Below are positions 33,837-44,547 of a stretch of 64,000 nt of DNA, in pieces. Within the stretch, counting starts at the first letter, position 1. Each line of letters begins with the position of its first letter. A program made the position numbers and the translations under genes. The stretch covers positions 8,222,209 through 8,286,208 of the forward strand of contig NC_049980.1 of assembly GCF_000003815.2 (NCBI RefSeq), read 5' to 3'. This DNA comes from Branchiostoma floridae (Eukaryota; Chordata; Leptocardii; Amphioxiformes; Branchiostomatidae). Under the pieces are notes generated by a model, which was not told the DNA's origin, made no database searches, and saw only the letters and a program-made list of their open reading frames with translations.

Positions 33837-36800
33837 TTATTCATCGATGAGAGGGACATCATCATCCTGAAAAGCCTGGTTCGCGGCAGGAGCTCCAGGA
33901 TCTGTAGGCTGGTAACCAGGCGGCGGGGACGCGGCGGTGGGTTGGGGGGAGGTCTCGTGCTGGGGTACGGTCGGCTGCTGTTGGGGCTGCACAGGGTACG
34001 GGGAGGACCCGGGTTGTGGGGCGATAGGCTGCTGGAACTGAACCTGAGGCACAGACTGTGCGCGTGGCTGCTGCTGACTCGTGACTTGTGGCATGGGGAT
34101 GGGGGTGGACGTGGCGAGGACGTACTGGATATTACCTGTAAGGAATCCAGAGAAGGGTGACGTTTCAACAAGGTATGATTGCAATTGATTCATTCATTCA
34201 TTATCGTTCACATTTCATGATTTTCTAACAGTGGAAATTGAATCAGAAACGCCCAGCTTTTGCGTCGTACCAACATCCATCGGTGGATCTCTTCTGAAGA
34301 TCTATGCCAACACTTCCAGAGTTGAAAATATTAAAGAGACTATCGTTCTATGATTTAGTATCAGATAAAACTTACCACCGTGTCCAACAGTTGGCAGTGC
34401 TGGGATCATCTGTGGCTGAGAAGGTGGTGCACGAGCGCCTCCTTGCGCCTGTTGCCCTGCCGGAACAAGCACAACGTTCCCTTGTGGCTTGGGACCCTGT
34501 ACAGCGGTCCCCTGGGCAGCAACCATGTTGGCAGGTGCCTGAGTGATGAGTAGGGGTTGTTGGGCAGCAGCTCCTGGGAGAAGGGGCGCGGCTCCAGGGG
34601 GAAGGGCCGTGGCGTATTGTGGCTGGTTTGGAGGGAACGGTGTCATGGCGATGGGCTGTCCCCCCTGCATGACGTACTGGCCGGGTATCTGGACCAGTCT
34701 GCCGTCTGCTCCCACCTGATAGGCAACTGCTGGTGGCTGGTGACAGATCAAAGTGGTATATGATTTCTGTGTTGTTTTATTGGCAAAGCTTTGTTGGAGA
34801 AATATCATACATGTACATGACATCAATCCAACGGATTCAGCTGAAGCAAGTTTTGCAAGAATTGATGGTCCCATACTCCTTTAACAACCTCCCTCTGGCC
34901 ATTCCCATAACCAATCCAAATTTGGTGCCAAATGGCTATCTTAGCATGCTGAATGCTAGGTAACCGTCTATTGTTATTCCTTTCCATAGCGCAGCAGAAG
35001 TGCTGTACGAGAACGTAACCAAGACGCCCGGTAATAAATTGGCCTGACTATGTAAATCTTCTAGCAGCCCTCTTCCATTAGGTCAGGCCTTGGCAGCGAG
35101 AAGGTATGATGTACGTAACATGGGCTAGACACCAAAGAAACAACCCGTTTTTACCTGGTAACCAGGCTGGCCGTCACAGCTGCAGCAGGTATCCTGACCG
35201 TCACCTCTACAGCAGGGGCAGACAGCACAACACGTCATCACGGAGGAGGTGATTGACAGCCCAGCCTCCAGCAGGGCCAGGATGATCAGCAGCGCGTCCA
35301 TCGCCACACGGGCAGCCTGAGAAGTACAACATGAATAAACAAAATTTGCATAAAATAAATTAACAACAAAGCAATTGTACTTACTTAGTAGAAATCTGCA
35401 AGGTACATGACTGAATTTACTCTCCTGAATGTGTTTTTGTTGCACATTGGCTACTAGTTAATGTAAACTTAATAAGCTATGAATGTTGTTCGAGAAAGTT
35501 TTACCGTGTCGTTGCAATAGTCCTGGATCTCCCAGCACCATCTGTATCGATCATAGTCTACCGCAGTGGCCGCTAAGCCGAGCATGATAGAGGTGAAGAA
35601 GGCGGACACGATGGACAGGATCATGAAGGGTATCATCTGTACAATGTAAAGAAACGCACGAACAGGTTACTATTTTCATTGAAGTTTAGTGTATTACGAT
35701 TTGTTGCCTTCGGTTGAATATGAATGTAGTTACTTGATACTGTCTTTTGAGAAATGATTTTGTCATGATAGGATGTCAAAGTCAAAGAGATGGAAACTGA
35801 ATAGCTTCCGTCATACCAATAAGGTGTCCCTAGCTTAAGCATATAACCTATTTCTATTTTCATTTTGCTTCATAGTTTACACTTTCCCGGAGGAAGTTAT
35901 CAACAAAGTGTTTGACTCACCTATGCATGTAGTCTTGCGGACCGCCGCGAATATGCCGACGATCCNNNNNNNNNNNNNNNNNNNNNNNNNNNNNNNNNNN
36001 NNNNNNNNNNNNNNNNNNNNNNNNNNNNNNNNNNNNNNNNNNNNNNNNNNNNNNNNNNNNNNNNNAACGCACGAACAGGTTATATTTTCATTGAAGTTTA
36101 GTGTATTACGATTTGTTGCCTTCGGTTGAATATGAATGTAGTTACTTGATACTGTCTTTTGAGAAATGATTTTGTCATGATAGGATGTCAAAGTCAAAGA
36201 GATGGAAACTGAATAGCTTCCGTCATACCAATAAGGTGTCCCTAGCTTAAGCATATAACCTATTTCTATTTTCATTTTGCTTCATAGTTTACACTTCTCC
36301 CGGAGGAAGTTATCAACAAAGTGTTTGACTCACCATGCATGTAGTCTTGCGGACCGCCGCGAATATGCCGACGATCCCGGTAGAAAGGAACTTGGCGTGA
36401 AAACAAAGAAACAAAGACGTAGATCAACAGAAAACGCAAGTAACAAGCCCAATGGCGTATGAACATCGCGTATCAGCTGCCAACAGCACAGGCTAAGTGT
36501 CATAGCCGTCATAGTTTGTTATCACTCTTTTACGTCTGTTCAATATTCCTCTAAACTCCATGACAAAGTAAGGAAGAGATCCTGATACAGGCGTGAAACT
36601 CCCGCGGATACTGTCCTTGCCCAATGATATAAATCGATGGACTGACCAAAGTTGCAACCCGACCATCACTCGGCATGTTGGAATGTAGTGTCTGCGTACA
36701 CTGCCCAAGCAAATCTATTGCATACTTTGAGCTGTTAACGTTATGTATCAACACATCATCTATCACAGAGTGCACGTGCGATGTTCAATCAAGGCCTTAC

Positions 36801-36977
36801 CAGGGCTCCAATCCATATCGGATACCCAGTGTAGCTGCTCCCAGCCCGAAGCACGATGATAACGATGCCCAGGACGATGGCCAGACCTCCGCACACTACC
36901 TGGGTGATGGACAGGGCTTTGGCGGCGGAGTTGCCGAAACATTTCGGCGTGCGAGCGGGCTGCTGCTGCTGGCACAT
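33837..36977 (-). CDS. MS4A/CD20-like four-transmembrane protein, copy A2
   Basis: Exons: A 36801-36977, B 36334-36390, C 35505-35636, D 35155-35316, E 34376-34736, F 33837-34135; the product is 395 residues. It begins MCQQQQPARTPKCFG. TM1 is around residues 20-43, TM2 spans exons A/B, TM3 is at the start of exon C, followed by a loop with a WCW motif and one Cys, and TM4 is around 125-148. A Cys-rich stretch (CCAVCPCC, TCCSC) after TM4 may be palmitoylated. The last 220 residues are a Pro/Gln/Ala-rich cytosolic tail with PPAVAYQ, PPNQPQY, PPGYQP (PPxY, a WW-domain ligand) and the terminal acidic dileucine DDDVPLIDE. This is longer than usual MS4A proteins (200-260 residues) because of the tail. 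A second exon B with an extra base lies at 35924-35965 beside an assembly gap. Confidence 0.85.
35653..36376. repeat. Direct duplication of about 313 bp flanking an assembly gap
   Basis: 35653-35965 and 36066-36376 are nearly identical and are separated only by the gap. Differences include a missing c after ggtta, tttcccgg against ttctcccgg, and an extra t in the exon B donor region. Such a layout commonly arises when two haplotypes are placed side by side, but a real tandem duplication is possible. Confidence 0.85.
35966..36065. other. Assembly gap of 100 N in A2 intron B-C
   Basis: A run of exactly 100 N. It interrupts the second copy of exon B. Confidence 0.99.
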
Positions 36978-38102
36978 GGCGGTTCTAACCTCTGGAGAAA
37001 GAGGGAGAGTGCTGTCTATTTATCATATTATACCCTTTTAGTTCAAAACCTTTTTCAGTTGAAAACCGTGATAGTGGTTGTCACAATCATATCACATTAT
37101 TTCACCAGTAGTACATTTGGACCGGAATTATCCTCTTAAGTTAATTAATGTGATAGAGAGGTTCCATCACATTCTTAAATTGAACTAGAAGACACAATCA
37201 TTTACCTCTTACCATTGAATCAATGTGATAGAGGGGTGCTATCACATTTTTCACTAATAGACGAAATCTTTTACCTCTTACTAGTGAATTACGTTGTTAT
37301 GCTCAGGAAACATTATACTAAAAAGTACTCTGACATCGTTTTAGCTAACACTATTAGTTACGGTACTATAATTGCTACTGCGCAACTTATGACAAGAATC
37401 GTTTGTAATAGCCTCGCACCCTGCTAGCTGTAAGTTAAGAACAGGGTTGCCCTCACTTGACCTCACCACGCCTCTCTACAATGGAATCCATTCATGCAGG
37501 TGGGACTGAACCATTGACAAACACATTCACTACGTTGTTTACTTTGTCGTCGGTACTGTTTTACTGAGTTTGAATATACCTTACAGAATGTAATGATTAC
37601 ACGGTGATGATTATCATTACACCTAGTTTCGAGTACGGTTACAAATGTTGTTCTGGTTGTCTTTGTTTAAAATGTTTTAGCCTTGGTTGTTCATGCCTAA
37701 ACGAACATGTAAGCCGTCATCTAGCAATGTATTACGATGCTAATTAAAAACTAATCAAATGTTCTTCTCAACACGGTCCGGTATATCTGAATCTGAATCG
37801 AGTATACAACTTTTCCAAGTCTATACTAGAGACATGACTTCACAAATATGCTACCCACTACAACAATTTGAAACATTGTACAGACTGAGCAAATGTGACG
37901 AACTGCGTGATAAGTTACCAACGTCACATTTACTTCCGCGTTGACTGTTGTTTGTTCAGTCCCTTTCCTGTTGCGTTAATTTTTGGCTTTTGTGAACCAT
38001 ACTTCCTCTTTATACTACAATGACTGCTTTAGAGACCAGTTTACACACATTTCGTTCATAATCATGGCAAACGCGAGACATACTAAAAGGAGTACTACGT
38101 AC

Positions 38103-38200
38103 CTGGTATCTGGCGTCACAGCTGGGAGGAAGGCGGACTACTTGTCTGACGTCATGCGTAGGTTGAAAGGTCAGCGCCCCCTGGCGGAAACCAGAGGTAG
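38103..38200 (-). promoter_or_regulatory. Probable non-coding leader exon and promoter of A2
   Basis: The donor CCAG|gtacgtag at 38103 matches the A1 leader. Within 40 bp upstream is a perfect CRE palindrome, TGACGTCA (38139-38146), then ggttgaaaggtcagcgcccc. Exon A starts with an acceptor (gttag|AACC) just before the ATG, which supports a spliced leader. The transcription start is not known. Confidence 0.55.
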
Positions 38201-38249
38201 TGACCATGATTGTCAAATTTTAGGTATAGATCAGCACGTCAATCACACT

Positions 38250-39600
38250 GTTTATACTAGCTTAGCTCTTTAACTTTGCCAACCAAAAATGTACTAATCA
38301 CGCGCTTTATTCAGACAGGTGTTTTCAGAAGCAATATCTGTAATAGTAAATACACCTATAGTGATTAACAAGTGATACACAAAGTGTTATTTCACCGCCA
38401 GGACTGCAGTTATCTCTGTTATAAAGGAGGCCACATACATCAGAGTATTCCAGCCATCATTGAACAGAGAGACACGTTTGATAAATTACTGACGTCTCGT
38501 ATCTGCAAGATCACATGTTAATAAGATCACTTGTCTGTTACTCCCGTGAGTTTATGTTCTGAAGTGATTGATCTTCAGTATTGATCCAAAGAAGCTTCAG
38601 GAAGAAGGCGACTGGGAAAATTTGATCCGTGTACTCCAGTACCTTTGTGTTGGAAGAAAATTAGCACTGTACTATCTCTGAAACATTTGCACTCTTCAAA
38701 CGCGATACAGGTATATTCGTCACCTAATATGAAACGCGTTTGAAGATACTGACTCCTAGACTTATCGAAGATAAATGCAGTCAAGTGATTTGATCAGCAG
38801 TAGCACTATGACAATCCTGCCTGTGGAAACAGTGGTATCTGTTGTTCCCACCAGTACCCGCTCCAGAATGATAACACCAACCCTTGCTTACTGCATAACG
38901 CATTGTATTACAGACTTCATCAAAACAGATTGGCAACCTGAATTGCTAGGAAACGTTAGGTGGTTCATTCTGAAACCACCACTGCAGAAAGGATTTGTTC
39001 CATCATTAAAAAAAATAATACATGGGTAACTAATTAGCCAGAAGTTAATGCTGCAAAAAAAAAAGCCACTGTTGGCAACAATTACGTGAAGATGCTATCT
39101 GTAGCTGTGGAAGAGGTCCATTACCTAGAAATTTCTCTTCTGCCAATGTTTAACATATTATGTCTCCCACTGCATGGATGGAACAAGAACAAGAACCTTC
39201 AACTTGTTCAGTTTTCTTACAGTATATTCTTCATAGAACCGCACTACCGTGGTCTGTCATTCTTTTAATCAACATCGACTGACTGTCTACGTTTTGTTTG
39301 ATAGAGGCGCTCTTCTAATAATTTGATTTAAGTCACTGTACTTTGTTTCTTTCTAGAATTCTTCCTTCAGCGCCCGCGATCATCATGCTTCAAGTGTTTC
39401 GGTAACAGTTCATCAAACGTTACAGACATTGTTGCTATTCATATTTCTATGGTTAAACACAAGAAGTCTATATGTTGCCTCGCAGGGTTTGCATTACAAA
39501 TTCTGTATGAAGAACATGCTACTAGCATGTCACTTCTGAAAGTTGTCTTGTCTAATAATGATGAAAGTGCTAAGGTGCAATATGCCTTAGATGATCAATG
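38250..39600. other. Spacer between A2 leader and B1 3' end
   Basis: No supported gene. 39130-39545 is a diverged copy of the 3' spacer found downstream of each B gene (words atgtctcccactgcatgg, gaagaacatgct). Confidence 0.5.
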
Positions 39601-39609
39601 CTAATAGCC

Positions 39610-39615
39610 TTTATT
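39610..39615 (-). terminator. Poly(A) signal AATAAA downstream of B1
   Basis: AATAAA on the minus strand about 98 bp after the B1 stop codon, a normal distance for a 3' UTR signal. Confidence 0.5.
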
Positions 39616-39712
39616 GTATTAGATGAGGAAATGCTGTAGAACCTAATTACATGGTTTCACTGGGCATGGTCTTCGGATCACGGATCTCCTTGAAAAGGTA
39701 CTAAGTACCCGC

Positions 39713-42600
39713 TTAATCTTCGATGAGAGGCACATCGTCTTGCTCTGTCGTCATGGCCTGGTTTACAACACCACGGGCGTCAGGCTCAGTAGGCTGGTAG
39801 CTGGGGGGAGGGGAGAATCCCGTGGGTGTGGCAGAGACTTGTCCCTGGGGTACGGTTGGCTGCTGTTGTGGCTGGAGTTGTGCTGGGTGCGGGTAGGGCG
39901 CGGCCTGGCTGGGCTGCTGGAACTGAACCTGTGGTACGGACTGTAGCGGCTGCTGACCTGCCGCTTGGGCTGTGGGTGTGGACGTGCATATGACATACTG
40001 CATGTTACCTGAAGCAAAACATGTGTATATTGATAATCTGTCATACGTTTATAAGGAACTCAATGGCAGACATGTGCAAGTTTTAGTTGCAGATTTATAA
40101 CTAATATTGATATCAAACTCTCTCCTCCGGGTGTTTTGCTGTCCAAAACTTACCATGCCCACCTGTTGATATCGCCACCGGTGGTTCTACTTGGTGCTGA
40201 CGTGGTGCAGGAGCGACACCCTGCACCGGGACAAACACAATGTTCCCTTCTGGCTTGGGACCCTGCCCGGCCCCAGCGGTCCCCTGGGCAGCAGCCATGT
40301 TGCCAGGTGTCTGTGTGACGAGTAGGGGTTGTTGGGCCACGGCACCTGAGGGTAGGGACGCGGCTCCAGAAGGAAGGGCCGTGGCGTATTGTGGCTGGTT
40401 TGGAGGGAACGGTGTCATGGCGATGGGCTGTCCCCCCTGCATGACGTACTGGCCGGGTATCTGGACCAGTCTGCCGTCTGCTCCGACCTGGTAGGCAACT
40501 GCTGGTGCCTGGAATAACAGTTACTGCAGATGAGCGAACAAACCTTATAGATGACAATGTTTCTAGAATACAATGGAAGTCTTACCCTTTGTCGGGGTAC
40601 GCTTTTTATTTTCTTTTAGTTGTGATTTTGCTTCTACCATACCACCGTACTCCCCTCGGTGCAGCCCGGACAGATCGCATAACACGTCATGACGGAGGTG
40701 GCGATGGCCAGGCCCAGCTCCAGGAGGGCCAGGAGGATCAGCAGGACGTCAAACGTGATGATGGCGCCCTGATAATCAGATACAGGTCTCGTCATAAAAG
40801 CGCCACAGTATCACGTTTGCTGCTTTCAGGATGATAAGAGGTATTCCAATATGCACTAAACTACAGACGGTTATATCCCACAAGGACGTTACTCAGTCAC
40901 ATCATTATGGCCATTTGACTTATATCATGGCTGTGCTGCTGTATATTACGATATGCGATGTGATTTCTGTCAACGCATTGGTGTTAATTCCTTTGTATGG
41001 GTATGGAAAATGGTTTACCATTGGACATTCACTTCTTGGAAAAATATTCCAGCACCATCCCCAGACATCATTTGATGAAAGTGCGATGGCCGCAAGGACG
41101 AGGGTAGCGGTTCCCGCCAGGATGGACGAGAGGACGGACAGAACCATCAAAGGTATGATCTGTGCATAATGAGAAACAAAAATGATCATGAGACACTATG
41201 GTGCATAGGGGAGTTGATTCAGCCATAGCTGTTATTTACCTTAACAAAAATTTACAGCAAAGGACCAATATCATAATGATGTACTAACTCAGATCTGGAC
41301 GTATAAACGACAGGTTCACAAAGTGAGCGGGATCGTACCTGACTCGACAAGTTGCCATTGCGCTTCGTCATCATCTAAACAGTCACTGAAGTTCTCCACT
41401 TCTATAGATGGGTACATAGCTCATCCTCTTAGGAGACTATATAAGCAGGTAACGAATGTGAAAAGCACTGCTGACCGTCATGTTCAGTGGATATTTTGCA
41501 ACAAAAAGGCTAACTTACCATACAGTTGGTCTTGCGTTTCGCCGCAAAGATGCCAATGATTCCAGTAGAGAGGAACTAAAGATACAACAAGGGGATCTAT
41601 AATGACAATATGATGAAGGAGAATATCATTGTGTTGTGAATTTAGAAATAGAGCTCCACACATAATCTCGTATAAAAGGCAAAGACGTGAATATGAGACT
41701 AGAGTCCATTCCAAGACACCATGAGGGTTTTTAGGCGATATTTATAATTAGTCTGAATTATTTTGAATAAAAGAATATCTGAGCCACAATAATTAAATTA
41801 TTTTTAAAAAATTGACTGAGAAAGTACTCATATATTTGAATTCCTTTGAATATTTTAGAAACATTTTGAAAGTAACTGTACAAAAATATCTTTATTTAGA
41901 ATAATTGTGAAACCTCTGTGTGATTATTTGATGTTTACAAATATTTACAAAAAATGGTAAACCTCGCCAAATGGTTAAATTAGTTTATTGCCCCCATAAA
42001 AGTAAGCCCCATTGTTGTATCTGTATATTTTTAGATTTCACTGCTGGGCACTGGTGGATCCTTTGTGTGGGCCATTGTTGCATGGCACCCAACCATACTT
42101 TGCAAGGATGTGTGAATTGCTATCTTCCCAGGCCACTGAACCATTTACAAAAAATGGTAGAAAATGGTAAATAATGGTAGAATGCTGTTATCATTATTTA
42201 GAAACCATTAGAAGTATCCAATTCCACACGATGAATATTTCTAAAGTTTTACAGGACCAGGGAAATATTTATAAAGTTGAAACAGTGTTAGAAATATTTC
42301 TGAAGTATCAAATGTCCTAGACATATAATTACAAATCTTTAAAATCAATTCTAAACAATGGCCACAAACATCCGCACGGTGTCTTGGAATGGACTCTAAA
42401 GGGTTAACATTGTATATTCTTACAAACGCTCCGGTCCAGATAGGATACCCAGTCCAGGAGAACTGACTGCCCGGTATGATGATGGCGATGCCCAGTAGTA
42501 TGGCCAGGGATCCACACACTATCTGTGTGATAGACAACGCCTTGACGGTGTTCCCGCCAAAACATTTTGGAGTAGGGCGGGGTTGCTGGAACATATGCAT
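39713..42600 (-). CDS. MS4A/CD20-like protein, copy B1 (altered exon D)
   Basis: Exons: A 42424-42600, B 41519-41575, C 41019-41159, D 40643-40768 (proposed end), E 40154-40508, F 39713-40008. The model gives 383 residues. It starts MHMFQQPRPTPKCFGGN; TM1 is ALSITQIVCGSLAILLGIAI, TM2 crosses exons A/B, TM3 is in exon C with loop GWCW and SEC, TM4 is in exon D. The tail has PPSYQP and ends DDVPLIED. Exon D is unusual: a deletion removed the codons for the second Cys cluster (DSCTCCDTC in sisters) together with the normal donor. A new donor, GTG|gtatgg, at the breakpoint keeps phase 0; without it, translation would stop three codons later. Exon A ends TTT instead of TTG before its donor. Intron A-B is long because of a 699-bp transposon. 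The gene is functional only if the new donor is used. Confidence 0.78.
41700..42398. mobile_element. Non-autonomous DNA transposon with 21-bp perfect inverted ends, B1 intron A-B
   Basis: The left end TAGAGTCCATTCCAAGACAC(C) and the right end are exact inverses. Outermost TA on both sides fits a TA target duplication as in Tc1/mariner elements. B2, B3 and B4 have introns of about 150 bp at this position and lack the block. It is AT-rich inside with no open frame. Confidence 0.8.
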
Positions 42601-42784
42601 GGTTCTGGAAGAACATGAGATTGCACACAGGGAGAAATTATTAAATATGAGATTTCAAACATTCAAATATTGCATCAGGTGATCAACCGCTCTGGTCACT
42701 GTACAACGATTGCAACTCTCATCATGACATGGGAAAATTGAAAGCCTTCGACAAATTGGTACAAAGTGGATCCGGAGGAGAGAT

Positions 42785-43960
42785 TGATTCGTGTACTCTA
42801 ATATTCACAACACCAAAAGTAAAAAGGATGAAAAATGCTTACACTGGCTGACCCCAAATAACACCGCCGCACAGCATGTGATTCGTGACGTGTACTTGTA
42901 GTTAATCAGTGTATGAACTTTATGACTAGAGTTCCACGCACAGTCTCATACATTCGTCGAATGATGTTACCTTTTTCGAGTGACGTATTATATACATGCT
43001 TCTCGTTGATTATGAAAATAACATTCTCATGTACATAAGTCATATTAGTTGATTATCCTTTAGACCCAAACAACACTTGTTCAAAGTACGATGTCCTATC
43101 TTAAGCAAAGATGCCCAAACCTACACCCTCTTTCCTATCATATAAAAGCCACCAAAAAGATCCAGTACACGGCATATCATAACCGCAAGTTCTGTTATAG
43201 TGCCATGGAAAGCCTCCATGAGGAGCCCACAAATCTATCCATTTCCTTTTTTTTGTCACAACCTACCAACGTACCAAATACAAAACCAATCGATTCAGAC
43301 GTACTTGAGTTATTTGGTAACTAATAGACATAGACGCACATACACAAGCCGCTGGCTGCCCAAGATATAACCTTTCTGATAAGCTGTATGTGTGTGTAGA
43401 TAGTCTAACTAACCTGGGATTACACCTTTACCTCGTTCCACCAGCTCTATGAGTACCCAATGTATGTTCTGACAAAATGAAGCATTGACTCAGTACTGTA
43501 TTTAGTACTAGTAGAACAACTGCGCCAACGTGCACGTCGTAAATACCCTACAGTCTATCAAAGTTGGTTTGTATATCACTACATATTACACACCATCAGA
43601 TCAGTGAGCCGGTAGTATAATTGTACACTAAACAGAAAGAAGCGCATTTTTTAACGTTTTACCTAGTGTAACGATGCACTGCGACGTCAGCAACTTAAAG
43701 AATGTTCCCCTGCGTTGGGTCTCACCCACTGGTGTGTGTAATAGGGTCGAAGGTCAACGCCCTTACGTGCCTTCCACTTGTTGTTGTGCAACTTTGGTAT
43801 TTGTGACACGTACATTGCCTCGATCGATTTGTTGCTTCAACATTTTCAAATATGTAATGTCAAACGACAAGGGAACTCAGTATGTTGCTCCGATTCTTAC
43901 ACATGGCATAGATATGATGCGGTATACCTTATTTCAATGAACAGGAGCTGAGAGATAAAA
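42785..43960. repeat. Duplicated 5' flank of B1, near-identical to 54065-55260
   Basis: About 1.2 kb upstream of exon A of B1 and B3 is almost the same, base for base, with small indels. Diverged versions lie upstream of B2 (47160-47560 and 48730-49560) and B4 (58670-59740). It holds the leader exon (donor at 43663). The near identity of the B1 and B3 blocks points to a recent duplication or gene conversion. Confidence 0.85.
43663..43790 (-). promoter_or_regulatory. Probable leader exon and promoter of B1
   Basis: On the minus strand ACACTAG|gtaaaac gives a donor; exon A begins after cttccag with AACC before the ATG. Joined to exon A, the leader has an in-frame TAA (in the ttaag word near 43696) and no ATG after it, so it is non-coding and the chosen start stands. 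A CRE-like gacgtca lies at 43682-43688 and gaaggtcaacgcccttacg at about 43750; both are kept in B3. Confidence 0.55.
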
Positions 43961-44547
43961 AAAAAGCAAAAAAAAGCCACTTGGTAATGGCGACTTTGGT
44001 TTCCTTTTCAAACTCATGACAATATAAAGGGTAAGAAAAACATCAAACTTATGTTTATTCCCGCTATCTACTCTTTTTGAAATTAGACTATAAGGTGCTG
44101 TAGAGTCCATTCCAAGTGCCGCAATGATTTATCAATCATATGTTTAACGTTCTAATGTCTCCCATTAGATGGAAGGAACAAGCACCTTTCATGTCTTTAG
44201 ATTTTCATATACTAGGATCGTCCTAGAATTGTACTATCATTGTCTATCATCGTGTAAATCAACAGTTAAAGCCGAGCTCTTCTTAGATTTGACATAAATA
44301 GTTGCGTAATAAAGTCTCTATGCTGTCTTGCTCCATTTGTACACATGTATTTCAAAATCTGTATGAAGAACTCAACATGCTATTCATGTCACGTCTGAAA
44401 GTTTAGTTTGTGCATAAATACACTAAATTATTACGTTATTTTGTACCTAAAGACACTATATATATTATTACGTTAGATGATGAAAGAGAGTATAGTCTAT
44501 GGTTTCACTGGGCATGGTCTTCGGATTACAGATCTCGAGGTTTCCGC

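Noticed and set aside
33837-36977. A2 as a LAPTM-type protein because of PPxY motifs in the tail
   Set aside because: Membrane segments follow the MS4A pattern (KALSITQ, GYPIW, LLE.GL) and not LAPTM sequences; PPxY alone is not diagnostic.
43091-43324. An open frame starting MSYLKQRCPNL, repeated at 54382-54780
   Set aside because: It is part of the duplicated 5' flank of B1 and B3, on the opposite strand to the genes. Indels between the copies shift the frame, and the B2 and B4 versions are broken, so duplication explains the similarity and not coding selection.
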